Below, one piece after another: positions 43,114-52,832 of a stretch of DNA of 64,000 bases. Numbering within the stretch: position 1 is the stretch's first letter; each line of letters opens with the position of its first letter. The position numbers and the translations under genes were made by a program. This stretch comes from Acidobacteriota bacterium. GTDB taxonomy: Bacteria; Acidobacteriota; Vicinamibacteria; Fen-336. The notes under the pieces were generated by a model. The model worked only from the letters and a program-made list of their open reading frames with translations. It ran no database searches and was not told where the DNA came from. The stretch spans positions 1-64,000 of the forward strand of contig JACQGI010000015.1 of NCBI GenBank assembly GCA_016199625.1. Direction: 5' to 3'.

Positions 43114-45221
43114 GGCGATCCCGCCGCTTCCGGTGCCGCCCCGACGACCGGGACGGCGCCCGCGCGCCGGAGCCGGACGAGGACGGCCAGCAGGTAGGCG
43201 GCGAGGGCGACGAGGAGCAGCGCCTTGAGGCCGATCGCCATCGAGGCGAACTCGAGGAGGCCCCCCGTCACGGCGCCCAGGAGGTTCCACCCGAAGGCCG
43301 CGGCCGCCTGCTCGCGGTCGCGGAACAGCGCCGCGAACGAGAGGGCTGCGAAGAAGATCGGCGAGCCGACGAAGAGGATCGAGAGGGCCAGCTTCCCTGC
43401 AACGTCCGCTCCCACCAGGACGCGGGCCGGCACGGCGTAGGCCGTCAGCAGGGACACCACGAGGCCCCCCATCCCCCAGTGGAACGGCAGAGGCCGCGCC
43501 CGCGTGAGCAAGGTGCCGAGGAGGATGACGCCGAGGATCGAGCCGAAGACCACGGCGTTCGTCAGCCACGTGCCGCCCCAGGCCAGGTTCATCTCCGTCA
43601 CCGACCGGGTCTCGAGGAGGAGGAATGCCAGGCCGAACAGGAACATCTCCCAGTCTGCCTGCCGTAGAGAACCCAGGCCGCGGCGCATCTCCCCCGAGGC
43701 CAGCGCGACGCCGAGCACCGTGAGGGCGCCGAAGGCTGCCATCAGCTTCAGGTAGAAGCCGTGGATGCCGCGCTGCCTGAGATAGAGAAACGGCCAGTCG
43801 TCGCCGGGCAGCTCGACGCGGGCCGTGATCCTCTCGAGGACACGGGGAGCGTCCGCGCGTCGTTCCGCACCGCCGTGGGGGGCGAAGGCCGGGCCGGCCA
43901 TGAGGATCCTGTTGAAGAACCTGTAGTGGCGCGCCACGCCCAGAGGCGCCTCCCCGAAGACCTCCGTCAGCATTCCGACGAGGCGCAGGTCGATGTATTC
44001 GACCCCCACCATGTAGTACAGAACCAACCCGCCGTCTGGGGTCAGCCGATCTCGAGCGGCGCGCACGCAGTCGGTCGTATAAACGAAGTTGTCGAGACGC
44101 ACATTGGACAACGCCGACAGCCGTGTCATGGAATCGAGAGTCCCGAAGACGATGAGGTCGTACTTCTCCGACGTCCGGTCGAGGTAGGAACGCGCGTCGG
44201 TGTTGATGACGCGGACGCGGGGCGACGCGTACGGCCGGTTCGGGTGCCGCAGCCCCATATCGAGGATCACCGGGTCGATCTCGACGGCATCCACCCGCTC
44301 GGCGCCCTCGTCCAGGAGCACCGCGACGTCGTTGCCCGTTCCCGCGCCCACGACGAGAGCGTTGCGCACACGTCGCCCTAGGAGGCCATAGGGAAGGTGG
44401 TAGCCGTCCCGCGTCGTCTGTTGCCCGCGTGTCAGCCCCTCGTCGCTCCTCCTGACCGGAGACGCCCACTGGTGCAGCGACCCGTTGGCCAGGACCGCGA
44501 ACCCAGCCAGCTCCGGCTCCTGGTCGATCCTCAGGGCGTAATAGGGGCTGTAACGGTCGGCGCGCTCCGAGCGGCCGACGATCATCACGACCAGCGCCGC
44601 GACGAGAAGGTGAAACGCCTTGCGCCACGCCGGCCCGTTGACGAAGAACAGGCCGAACGCAAGGAAGACCGAGAACCACGTCACCGGGAATGAGCCGCTG
44701 AAGGACACGACGGCGAAGGACATCACACCAAGAAGAGACCCGAGGATGTCCCACGAGTAGCCGAGCAACGCGCTGGCCCGCGCCCGGAAGGCGTTCAGCC
44801 TGTCGGCGATCACCTGGCCGAGCGGCACGAAACTGAGCGTGCTGAGAACGAAAGTGACGACGAGGGGCAGCGCAACGTCCTGCACCACGGGTGAGCCCTG
44901 CGGGAGGTCGTAGTACAGCAGGAACAGGTGCTCGGAAGACGATGCCTGGGTGAAGGCGATCCGGCTCATGCCGGCTCCGCCCAGCACGACGGCGGCGAGC
45001 GAAAGCGGCCAGGCCAGAACCAACGATCGCCGGCGCGCCAGCAGGCATCCGAGTCCAAGGCCCAGGAACGCGCTCAGCAGGACCAGGTTTGGGAAGTAGG
45101 CGAGCACGCGAACCTGCCCCGGCAGCCAGCGGATGAGGGCGAGCTCCTGGAACAACGCAACGAAGGACGCTGCAGTCAGCTCCAGGGCCAGGCGCGCGGG
45201 GCGCTTGTCTCCCCAACCCAT
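43110..45221 (-). CDS. Multi-TM protein with embedded spermidine-synthase-like (Rossmann) domain
   Basis: NALVVGAGTGNDVAVLLDEGAERVDAVEIDPVILDMG between N- and C-terminal TM blocks. Confidence 0.82.
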   Translation of the reverse strand: MGWGDKRPARLALELTAASFVALFQELALIRWLPGQVRVLAYFPNLVLLSAFLGLGLGCLLARRRSLVLAWPLSLAAVVLGGAGMSRIAFTQASSSEHLFLLYYDLPQGSPVVQDVALPLVVTFVLSTLSFVPLGQVIADRLNAFRARASALLGYSWDILGSLLGVMSFAVVSFSGSFPVTWFSVFLAFGLFFVNGPAWRKAFHLLVAALVVMIVGRSERADRYSPYYALRIDQEPELAGFAVLANGSLHQWASPVRRSDEGLTRGQQTTRDGYHLPYGLLGRRVRNALVVGAGTGNDVAVLLDEGAERVDAVEIDPVILDMGLRHPNRPYASPRVRVINTDARSYLDRTSEKYDLIVFGTLDSMTRLSALSNVRLDNFVYTTDCVRAARDRLTPDGGLVLYYMVGVEYIDLRLVGMLTEVFGEAPLGVARHYRFFNRILMAGPAFAPHGGAERRADAPRVLERITARVELPGDDWPFLYLRQRGIHGFYLKLMAAFGALTVLGVALASGEMRRGLGSLRQADWEMFLFGLAFLLLETRSVTEMNLAWGGTWLTNAVVFGSILGVILLGTLLTRARPLPFHWGMGGLVVSLLTAYAVPARVLVGADVAGKLALSILFVGSPIFFAALSFAALFRDREQAAAAFGWNLLGAVTGGLLEFASMAIGLKALLLVALAAYLLAVLVRLRRAGAVPVVGAAPEAAGSP

Positions 45222-45229
45222 GAGGGCGG

Positions 45230-45258
45230 ATCCTGCACAACCCGCTCCGCGAAGTCAA
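45230..45258 (-). promoter_or_regulatory. Sigma-70-like promoter TTGACT-N17-CAGGAT, 8 nt before ATG 45221
   Basis: -35 5/6 match, optimal spacing, weak -10. Confidence 0.4.
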
Positions 45259-45336
45259 ACGCCGGCGGCGACGTCGACCGGCGGTAAAGACGTGCACGGC
45301 GATCGAGGCCGGCTCGCGTGCCTCGAGCCGAGAGCG

Positions 45337-45364
45337 TTGACACGACCCGCCGTTCGCCTATGAT
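45337..45364 (+). promoter_or_regulatory. Sigma-70-like promoter TTGACA-N16-TATGAT upstream of the 45.4-57.1 kb operon
   Basis: TTGACA 45337-45342, TATGAT 45359-45364. Confidence 0.65.
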
Positions 45365-45371
45365 GCGGCCC

Positions 45372-45390
45372 GGGGCTCCGCCGGAGCCCC
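45372..45390 (+). other. Perfect hairpin GGGGCTCC-GCC-GGAGCCCC at the predicted transcript 5' end
   Basis: 8-bp stem, 3-nt loop, begins about 8 nt after the -10 hexamer. Confidence 0.6.
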
Positions 45391-45403
45391 GATTGGAGCG
45401 TGC

Positions 45404-47866
45404 ATGCGACTCGGTCCTGTGGCCCGCGCCTGCGGCCTCGCGTTCCTGACGGCGGCTTGCACCCTCTGCATCCAGATCCTCGTTCACCGGGCGATCTCGG
45501 CGAAGCTGCTCAACAACTTCGCCTTCCTGGTGATCTCCCTCACGATGCTGGGCTTCGCCCTGTCCGGAGTGCTGCTGACCCGCCTCTTGCCGCGGTTCCT
45601 CTCGCGCCTTCCCGACGCGGTCACGACCTGCGCGGCCCTGCTCGTGCTCACCCTGCTGGGAGCCACGATCCTCTTCTACGACGCCGACATCTTCCAGGCC
45701 GCCCGCAACCGCCCCCACTTCGTCGTCCTCTTCCTCAAGACCATCCCCTACGCGCTCGTCTTCGCCGTTCCCTTCACGTTCTGCGGCCTGATCCTGGGCG
45801 CCCTGCTGTCCTCCCCCGAGCTCCCGACGCGCCGCGTCTACTTCTACGACCTCCTGGGCTCGGCGGTAGGCGCCTTCGCTGTGATCCAAGTGATCAGCGC
45901 CCTCGGCGTCGAGAACGGTCTCCTTCTCTCTTGCGCGGTGATGCTCACCGGCGCGGTGCTCCTCGCGCCACCGCACGGGCCGGTGGCCCGCAGCCTGGCG
46001 GCGGCAGCCGCGGTGGCGATCGCCTCGTGCGTCGCCTTCGAGGATCGCGCCTTCGTGATGCGGTATCCGAAGGGAACTGTCCTGGACGGGATCACGGCGA
46101 ACGCGCGTGGCGAGTACGGGATCGAGACCGTCGTCTGGGACCCCGTGGCCCGGATCGAGGTGTCTCGGATCCGCCCCGTGGACCCCGAAAGGATGTTCTA
46201 TCGGAGCCTCGTCGGGACCAACCAGGCGTTCCACGCGCGGTTCAAGCGGATGCTGACGCAGAACAACAACGCCTGGACGTACGCCGTGGAGTACGACGGG
46301 ACCCGGGAGTCCCTCACGGGGATCGAGGAGACGATCTACGCCGCCGCCTACCAGGCCGCCTCGGTCCGGGCTCCGAGGGTCGGCGTCGTCGGCGTGGGCG
46401 GGGGCTTCGACATCCTGAACGCCCTGTACTTCGGCGCCTCCCGGGTCACGGCCGTGGAGGTGAACGCGGCCACGGTGTCCCTCCTGAGAAACCGGTACCG
46501 CGACTACTTCAGGCACTGGGTCGACGACCCGCGCGTGAACCTGGTCCTCGGCGAGGGGCGGCACTACCTGTGGAGCACCGACGAGACGTACGACGTCCTC
46601 CAGCTCTCCGGGGTGGACTCCTTCGCGGGGACGGCCGCGGCGGCCCACGTGTTCTCGGAGAACTACCTCTACACCGCCGAGGCCTTCGACCTCTACCTCT
46701 CCCGCCTCACCGACCAGGGCATCCTGAACATGATGCGCCTCGAGTACTGGCCTCCGCGGGAGATGCTGAGGGCCCTCGTGACGGCGGTCGAGGCCCTGCG
46801 CCGCGCCGGCGTCGCGCACCCAGCCGACCACATCCTGATGCTCACCGACACCCCGTCCCCTGTCTTCACGGCCCTCCTCGTCAAGAAGACGCCCTTCACG
46901 GCCGAGGAGCGAGGGCGGATCGTCGAGTGGGCGGACCGGAGCGCTCAGTTCGAGGTCTCGGCGGCGCCCGGCATGAGCCCCGAGGCGACCACGTACCAGC
47001 TGTTCCTGAGCCTCGACGACCCGAAGCGAGAGCGTGCCTTCGTGGCCGGCTATCCCTGGAACGTGGCACCGGCGGGAGACGACCGCCCCTTCTTCTTCAA
47101 TTACTCCTTCTGGTGGCATCTCTTCCCCGCGGACTCCACGGTCTGGGCCAACACGCCGGTCATGGAGTACTCCATCCTGATCCTGGGTGGGGTCGTGGCC
47201 CTGGCGACCCTCGCCTGCATCTACGTGCCCCTCCGGCTCCTGGCCGGGCGCGCCGCGACGACCCCCGCCAGGAAGAGGTACGGCGTCTACTTCGCCGGGG
47301 CGGGGGTCGGCTACATGGCCGTCGAGATCGCCCTGCTGCAGAAGTTCGGCCTGTTCCTGGGGCACCCCAACTACTCGCTCTCGGTCGTCCTCGCGGCGCT
47401 GCTCCTGACGAGCGGCTTGGGCTCCCTTTTCTCGGCCCGGATCCTCTCGACGCTGAGGGAGATCCGCTTCGTCAGCTACGTCCTGGCGGGCCTGATCCTC
47501 GCCGAGTACGCCCTGATCTTCCCGCGCCTGTCGGGGCTCATCGGCCTTCCCTTCGCCGCCCGCGTCCTGATCGTGTTCGCCCTCGTCGCGCCCCTCGGCG
47601 TGTGCCTGGGCACGTTCGTCCCCACCGCACTCGACCGCCTGAAGCCCGAGGCCCCTTCGTACGTGCCCTGGGCGTGGGGCCTGAACGGGATCTTCTCGGT
47701 GTTGTCTCCCGTCCTGAGCATCGCCTTCTCCATGACGTCGGGGATCAACGCTCTGCTGCTCGGGTCCATCCCGGTCTACCTCGTCACGGGCTTCGCTCTT
47801 CCCTCCCTCGCCGAGGGAGCCGAGGCCGTGGCGCTCTCGAGGCGCGCCGCAACCAAGCCGGCATGA
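45404..47866 (+). CDS. Multi-TM protein with spermidine-synthase-like domain
   Basis: RVGVVGVGGGFDILNALYFGASRVTAVEVNAATVSLL; TM blocks at both ends. Confidence 0.82.
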   Translation: MRLGPVARACGLAFLTAACTLCIQILVHRAISAKLLNNFAFLVISLTMLGFALSGVLLTRLLPRFLSRLPDAVTTCAALLVLTLLGATILFYDADIFQAARNRPHFVVLFLKTIPYALVFAVPFTFCGLILGALLSSPELPTRRVYFYDLLGSAVGAFAVIQVISALGVENGLLLSCAVMLTGAVLLAPPHGPVARSLAAAAAVAIASCVAFEDRAFVMRYPKGTVLDGITANARGEYGIETVVWDPVARIEVSRIRPVDPERMFYRSLVGTNQAFHARFKRMLTQNNNAWTYAVEYDGTRESLTGIEETIYAAAYQAASVRAPRVGVVGVGGGFDILNALYFGASRVTAVEVNAATVSLLRNRYRDYFRHWVDDPRVNLVLGEGRHYLWSTDETYDVLQLSGVDSFAGTAAAAHVFSENYLYTAEAFDLYLSRLTDQGILNMMRLEYWPPREMLRALVTAVEALRRAGVAHPADHILMLTDTPSPVFTALLVKKTPFTAEERGRIVEWADRSAQFEVSAAPGMSPEATTYQLFLSLDDPKRERAFVAGYPWNVAPAGDDRPFFFNYSFWWHLFPADSTVWANTPVMEYSILILGGVVALATLACIYVPLRLLAGRAATTPARKRYGVYFAGAGVGYMAVEIALLQKFGLFLGHPNYSLSVVLAALLLTSGLGSLFSARILSTLREIRFVSYVLAGLILAEYALIFPRLSGLIGLPFAARVLIVFALVAPLGVCLGTFVPTALDRLKPEAPSYVPWAWGLNGIFSVLSPVLSIAFSMTSGINALLLGSIPVYLVTGFALPSLAEGAEAVALSRRAATKPA

Positions 47867-47870
47867 GGGC

Positions 47871-50336
47871 GTGAGCGGGCCGGGGGCCGTGCTCCGCGCC
47901 CTCCTGCGCCCGATCGCGTGGCCCCGCCCCGGCCGGGAGCACGTCCTCGCCCTGTTCGGCCTGGCCGCGCTCGTCGCCTTCCTGTTCCGGGGAGCGATCT
48001 TCGGAGGCGGGGTCCTCTTCCGCCGGGACATCAACATGGTGTGGCTGCCGCAGGTGGAGACCTTCGTCCACTGCGTGGCCGCGGGATCGTGGCCCTTGTG
48101 GGATCCCTTCTCGGGCTTCGGCCGGCCGCTCCTCGCCGATCCCCGGGCGGAGATCCTCTACCCGCCGACGTGGCTGAATCTCCTGATGTCTCCCGGCACC
48201 TACTACACGCTCTTCACGGCGATCCACCTCGTGGGCTCGGGCTTGGGCCTGTACGGCCTCGCTCGGCGTTTTGGGGTCTCGCGCCTCGGCTCCCTCTTGG
48301 CCGGCGCTGTCTGGATCACCTCGGGTCCCCTGCTGTCCCTGGTCTCCATGTGGCACCACCTCGCGGGCGCCGCCTGGATCCCGTGGCTTTTCCTCGCCGG
48401 GGACCTGGCCCTCGATACTGGCCGCTGGCGGCACGTGCTCCTCTGGGGCGCGTGTCTCGCAGCACAGATCCTCGCGGGCTCCCCCGACTTCACTGCCCTG
48501 GCCCTTCCTTGTGTGGCGCTCTACGTCGTCGTGCGCCGGCCGTCCTGGCGCGCGTCGGCGTCTCCGCCCCGCCGTGGGCCCTTGGCGATCGCCGCCCTGG
48601 CCGGGGCCTTCGGCCTCGCCCTGTCGGCCGCCCAGTGGCTCCCGACCCTCGAGTGGGCCCTGGCGACGGCCCGGCCGGTCCTGCGATACGAGGACCGCAC
48701 GACGTGGTCGCTGCACCCCCTGGCCCTCCTCGAGCTGCTGACGCCCCAGACCTGGGCGAGCCTCCCGCTGCAGCCGTCGCTCGCGACCACCCTCCTCGGG
48801 TTCAAGGAGCCCTGGCTCCATTCGATCTTCTTCGGAGTTCCGGCTCTCGCGCTGGTGCTGGCGGGCGCGATCTCACGGCAGCCCCGAAGCCTTTTCCTGG
48901 CGGCCGTGGCCGTGGGATCCCTCCTCGTGGCCCTCGGTCGCTACGGCTGGGCCTATGACGCGGCGGTGTTCCTCATGCCACCCCTCAAGATGCTGCGTTA
49001 CCCGGTGAAGGCGATGGTGCTGTCCGCCTTTGCCTGGTCCCTGCTGGCGGGCTTTGGCACGGACCTCTGGCGCAGAACGCAGGAGCGGCCCCGGCGCGTT
49101 TGGCTGCTGTCCGTGGTCGCGCCTCTGGGTCTCGTCCTGGGTCTCGCCCTCGCCGCCACCGCGGCCGCCGCTCACCGAGCCGAGGCCTGGGGGGCCAGCT
49201 TCCTGTCGGCCCCCACGGCCCTGCGAGGCGGGCTCCTCGCCCCCGTGGCGGCCGGCTTCGCCTCCACGGCGGCGGTCACGGGAGTCGTTCTCGTCCTCGC
49301 GCTCGCGGGGCTCCGGCGGCGGCCTCCGGGGGGCTGGCCGGCGGCCGCCCTGGCCGCCTTGGCTGTCGGCCAGCTCGTCGTGGCGCACCGCGACCTCCAC
49401 GTGGTCGGCCACCGCGACCTGTTCCGCCTGCGGCCGCCCGTGCTGGCCTACCTCGAGGGCGAGGGCTTTCCCCGGCTCTACGTGTACGACTACTCCATCC
49501 TGACCGAGCCGCAGCCCCGATCCAACCCGCAGGCTCTCGAGGCCTACCGTGTGGCGAGAGTGCCTCTGGGCTGGACCTTCCCGGAGGCCCTCGTGCTCGG
49601 TGTCCACTTCTACCTGAACCCGCCGACCGCGGCCCGCTGGCGCCTCCCGGGCAGCTTCGACCACGACATCCTCGGATTCGAGCCCGTGCCGCTGGCGCGG
49701 CTCGTCGAATTCCTGCGAAAGGTCGAGGACACGCCGGGCCACGAGCGTCTCCTCCGCATCGGCGGCGTGCGCTACGTCCTGGCCCTCGTGCCTGGCGCCT
49801 GGTGGCGCGATCTCGTGCCGACGGCCACCGTGGAGGGCATACTCGAGCGTCCGATCCAGGTGCTCCGCGTCCGTGACCCGTTGCCGCGAACCTACGTCGT
49901 CGACGGTGTCCGTTTGGCCGACGGGGAGGAGGCGCAGGCCATGCTCGTCGATCCGGAGTTCGATCCGACGCGGGAGGTCGTCCTGCCCGCAGGCGCTCCC
50001 CGGACCGCCGGACCGTCGCCGCCCGGCACGAGTCGGATCCTCGCGCTAAGGCCGGACCACGTGACCCTCGAGGCCGATCTCGTCCGCCCGGGCCTGGCCG
50101 TCCTTCTCGACGCCTACGATCCCGGCTGGCGGGCCACGGTGGACGGCTCGCCCGCCGAGGTGCTGCGCGCCAACGTGGCCTTCCGGGCCGTGGAGGTCCC
50201 CCCGGGCCGTCACCGCATCGAGTACGTATACCGGCCGCGGGGCGTGAGAGCCGGCGGCGCCCTCTCCGTGGCTGCGCTCTTCGCAGGATTGCTCTCTGCG
50301 GCGATGGGCGCCAGGAGACCTCCGGAGGCCCCGTGA
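47871..50336 (+). CDS. YfhO-family membrane protein (GT-C-like), paralog 1
   Basis: FGGGVLFRRDINMVWLPQVETFVHCVAAGSWPLWDPFSGFGRPLLADPRAEILYPPTWLNLLM. Confidence 0.87.
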   Translation: MSGPGAVLRALLRPIAWPRPGREHVLALFGLAALVAFLFRGAIFGGGVLFRRDINMVWLPQVETFVHCVAAGSWPLWDPFSGFGRPLLADPRAEILYPPTWLNLLMSPGTYYTLFTAIHLVGSGLGLYGLARRFGVSRLGSLLAGAVWITSGPLLSLVSMWHHLAGAAWIPWLFLAGDLALDTGRWRHVLLWGACLAAQILAGSPDFTALALPCVALYVVVRRPSWRASASPPRRGPLAIAALAGAFGLALSAAQWLPTLEWALATARPVLRYEDRTTWSLHPLALLELLTPQTWASLPLQPSLATTLLGFKEPWLHSIFFGVPALALVLAGAISRQPRSLFLAAVAVGSLLVALGRYGWAYDAAVFLMPPLKMLRYPVKAMVLSAFAWSLLAGFGTDLWRRTQERPRRVWLLSVVAPLGLVLGLALAATAAAAHRAEAWGASFLSAPTALRGGLLAPVAAGFASTAAVTGVVLVLALAGLRRRPPGGWPAAALAALAVGQLVVAHRDLHVVGHRDLFRLRPPVLAYLEGEGFPRLYVYDYSILTEPQPRSNPQALEAYRVARVPLGWTFPEALVLGVHFYLNPPTAARWRLPGSFDHDILGFEPVPLARLVEFLRKVEDTPGHERLLRIGGVRYVLALVPGAWWRDLVPTATVEGILERPIQVLRVRDPLPRTYVVDGVRLADGEEAQAMLVDPEFDPTREVVLPAGAPRTAGPSPPGTSRILALRPDHVTLEADLVRPGLAVLLDAYDPGWRATVDGSPAEVLRANVAFRAVEVPPGRHRIEYVYRPRGVRAGGALSVAALFAGLLSAAMGARRPPEAP

Positions 50337-52822
50337 GCCTGTTGAGGCGGGCGGTTCGGATCCCCCGCGCCCCGCGGGAATACGTGGCGGCCGTCCTGGG
50401 GCTCCTCGTCCTCGTCCTCTTCCTGTTCCGCGACGTGGTCTTCGGCGGCCGCGTCCTGTTCTTGCGCGACGTTCATCTGCAGTGGTACGGGCAGGTGGAG
50501 AGCCTGGTCCACGCCGTGACGTCGGGTTCGTGGCCCCTCTGGGACCCCTACGTGTCCTTCGGCCAGCCCCTCCTCGCGAACGCCAACGCGCAGGTCCTCT
50601 ACCCGCCGACTTGGCTCAACCTTCTGATGCGTCCGTGGACCTACTACACGGTGTTCGTGCTGGCGCATCTCCTCATCGCCGGAACGGGCCTCTACGCCCT
50701 GGGACGGCGCTTCGGACTTTCCCCGCCGGGCGCCTTCGCCGCCGCAGCCGCGTGGACGGCCTCGGGGCCGGTTCTCTCCTTGGGAAACCTCTGGAACCAC
50801 CTCGGCGCCGCAGCCTGGCTTCCCTGGGCGCTCCTGGCAGCCGACGTTGCCGTGAAGTCGGGGCGGCCGCGCGATGTCGTCCTGTCCGGCTCCGCCCTCG
50901 CCCTCCAGGTTCTGGCGGGATCTCCCGACGTACTCGCGATGACGGCTGCGTTGGCCGCAGCCAATGCCCTCCGTCACGTGGATCGACGACACATCGCCGG
51001 AGCGGTCAACCGCCGGGTCGCGGCGGTGCTGCTGGGGACTTTCGTCTTCGCCGCGGCTCTTTCCGCTGGCCAGGCCCTCCCCTCGGCCGAGCTGGCGTCC
51101 CGTGCGGGGCGCTTCGGCCTGACGGCGCAGGAGCGCGGCTATTGGTCGATGCACCCACTCTCCATGCTCCAGACGGCCGTCCGGGTCTCCTGGACCGAGA
51201 TCCCCCTGCGGGAGGGCTACCGTGAAGTCGTCTTCGAGTCGCGGGAGCCTCTTCTCCTCTCTGTCTACCTGGGCCTCCCCGTCCTTGGACTCGGACTAGC
51301 GGCCTTTGCGGGACCGGCGCTTCCGGGCCGAGCGCTGTTCGCCTGGGGTGCCGTGACCGCAGTCCTCCTCGCCCTGGGACGCCACGCGCCGTTCTACGGC
51401 CTCGCGGCGGCGGTCCTGCCTCCGCTGCAGGTCCTCCGCTTCCCGTCCAAGGCGATGATCGCCGCGGCGCTCTGCCTCGGGTTGCTCGCGGGCATGGGTG
51501 TGGACGTCTGGCGGCAGAACGATGCCGTCCGAGGGCGGCGATGGATCCTCCGGGTGACTCTACCTCTCGCGACGGGGATGCTCTTCCTCGGTCTTGCGGC
51601 TCAACTGGCCTCGAGCCGGGCCGCAGAGTGGGGACCGGAGGTTCTCCACGCGCCGGCGGCGGGCTCCACCTACGCCACGGTGGCGGCTCCGATCACGCGC
51701 GCCCTGGCCGAGGCGTCGGTCCTCAGCGGTACCCTGGCCTTGGCGAGCCTCCTGCGCGGCCGAGGGGCACGGGCCGGGCGGGCGGCGGGGGCCGCGGCGA
51801 CAGTCCTCGCGGTGGCTGACCTGCTCGGCGCCCACGCCGATCTGAACGCCACGGCTCCCAGACAGCTCTACACCTTGCGCCCGGACGTCCTCGACCATGT
51901 GGCGCCGCAATCCGACCATCGACGACTCTACGTCGTGGACTACCAGGACGACCCCAGGTTCAGCCAAAGGTGGTTGAAACGCGCGGTCCCGTACGTGGTC
52001 CAGACGCCCGACGGGCAGGCACCCCTCTTGTGGCGAGCGGCGTTGGCGGCCAGGATCTACCCGGCGCCGCCCGTGGCGGGCGCCTGGCGGGTCCACGGGA
52101 GCTATGCCAGGGACTTGCTTCGGATTCAGCCTCCCGAGTTGAGGGTTCTCCATGGGCTGCTGGTGCGTGGCCACGCGACCCCGCTCTTCCTTCGACTCCT
52201 GCGCCTGGGCGCCGTCAGCCAGGTTGCAGCGCTTCACGACCCCCCCGTCGGTCTCGAGCCCGAGGTGACCCTGCCCGGCCCCTATTTCGAGCCCATACGC
52301 CTCTTCCGAGTTCCCGATCCGCTGCCGCGCGCCTACGCGGTGGGCGGCGTCCGCGTGGCGAATACGTCCGGCGAGGCCGTGGACGTGCTCTTGGATCCGA
52401 CCTTCGACCCCGCGCGAGAGGTGATCCTGCCGTCGGGAAGGTCGCAGCCACCACCGGCGAGCTTCAGGGGTGCGGTGCGCCTGCTCGCGCTCAAGCCCGA
52501 TCGCGTCACCCTCGAGGCCGACCTGGAGAGCGACGGGCTCGTCGTCCTCGCCGACGCCTTCGACCCGGGCTGGCGTGCCTCGGTCGACGGCCGCGATGTT
52601 CCCCTGCTGCGTGCGAATCTGGCGTTCCGCGCCGTCGCCGTGTCCGCCGGCCGGCACGTCGTGGAGATGGCCTATCGCCCCCGTTCGGTAGCGGCGGGGC
52701 TGCTGCTCTCGGCTGCCGCGATCGTGGGCGGCGCCACGCTTCTCCTGCGGCCGACTCGTGCCAGGCCACGTCCATCGGGGACGGATTCGGCTCCATTTGA
52801 CCGGGTTGCGGGGCGAGCGTAG
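50333..52822 (+). CDS. YfhO-family membrane protein, paralog 2
   Basis: FGGRVLFLRDVHLQWYGQVESLVHAVTSGSWPLWDPYVSFGQPLLANANAQVLYPPTWLNLLM; GTGA overlap with paralog 1. Confidence 0.87.
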   Translation: MSLLRRAVRIPRAPREYVAAVLGLLVLVLFLFRDVVFGGRVLFLRDVHLQWYGQVESLVHAVTSGSWPLWDPYVSFGQPLLANANAQVLYPPTWLNLLMRPWTYYTVFVLAHLLIAGTGLYALGRRFGLSPPGAFAAAAAWTASGPVLSLGNLWNHLGAAAWLPWALLAADVAVKSGRPRDVVLSGSALALQVLAGSPDVLAMTAALAAANALRHVDRRHIAGAVNRRVAAVLLGTFVFAAALSAGQALPSAELASRAGRFGLTAQERGYWSMHPLSMLQTAVRVSWTEIPLREGYREVVFESREPLLLSVYLGLPVLGLGLAAFAGPALPGRALFAWGAVTAVLLALGRHAPFYGLAAAVLPPLQVLRFPSKAMIAAALCLGLLAGMGVDVWRQNDAVRGRRWILRVTLPLATGMLFLGLAAQLASSRAAEWGPEVLHAPAAGSTYATVAAPITRALAEASVLSGTLALASLLRGRGARAGRAAGAAATVLAVADLLGAHADLNATAPRQLYTLRPDVLDHVAPQSDHRRLYVVDYQDDPRFSQRWLKRAVPYVVQTPDGQAPLLWRAALAARIYPAPPVAGAWRVHGSYARDLLRIQPPELRVLHGLLVRGHATPLFLRLLRLGAVSQVAALHDPPVGLEPEVTLPGPYFEPIRLFRVPDPLPRAYAVGGVRVANTSGEAVDVLLDPTFDPAREVILPSGRSQPPPASFRGAVRLLALKPDRVTLEADLESDGLVVLADAFDPGWRASVDGRDVPLLRANLAFRAVAVSAGRHVVEMAYRPRSVAAGLLLSAAAIVGGATLLLRPTRARPRPSGTDSAPFDRVAGRA

Positions 52823-52825
52823 CCT
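52797..52825 (+). promoter_or_regulatory. Sigma-70-like promoter TTGACC-N17-TAGCCT, 7 nt before ATG 52833
   Basis: TTGACC 52797-52802, TAGCCT 52820-52825; no Shine-Dalgarno. Confidence 0.5.
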
Positions 52826-52832
52826 GTGCGCC

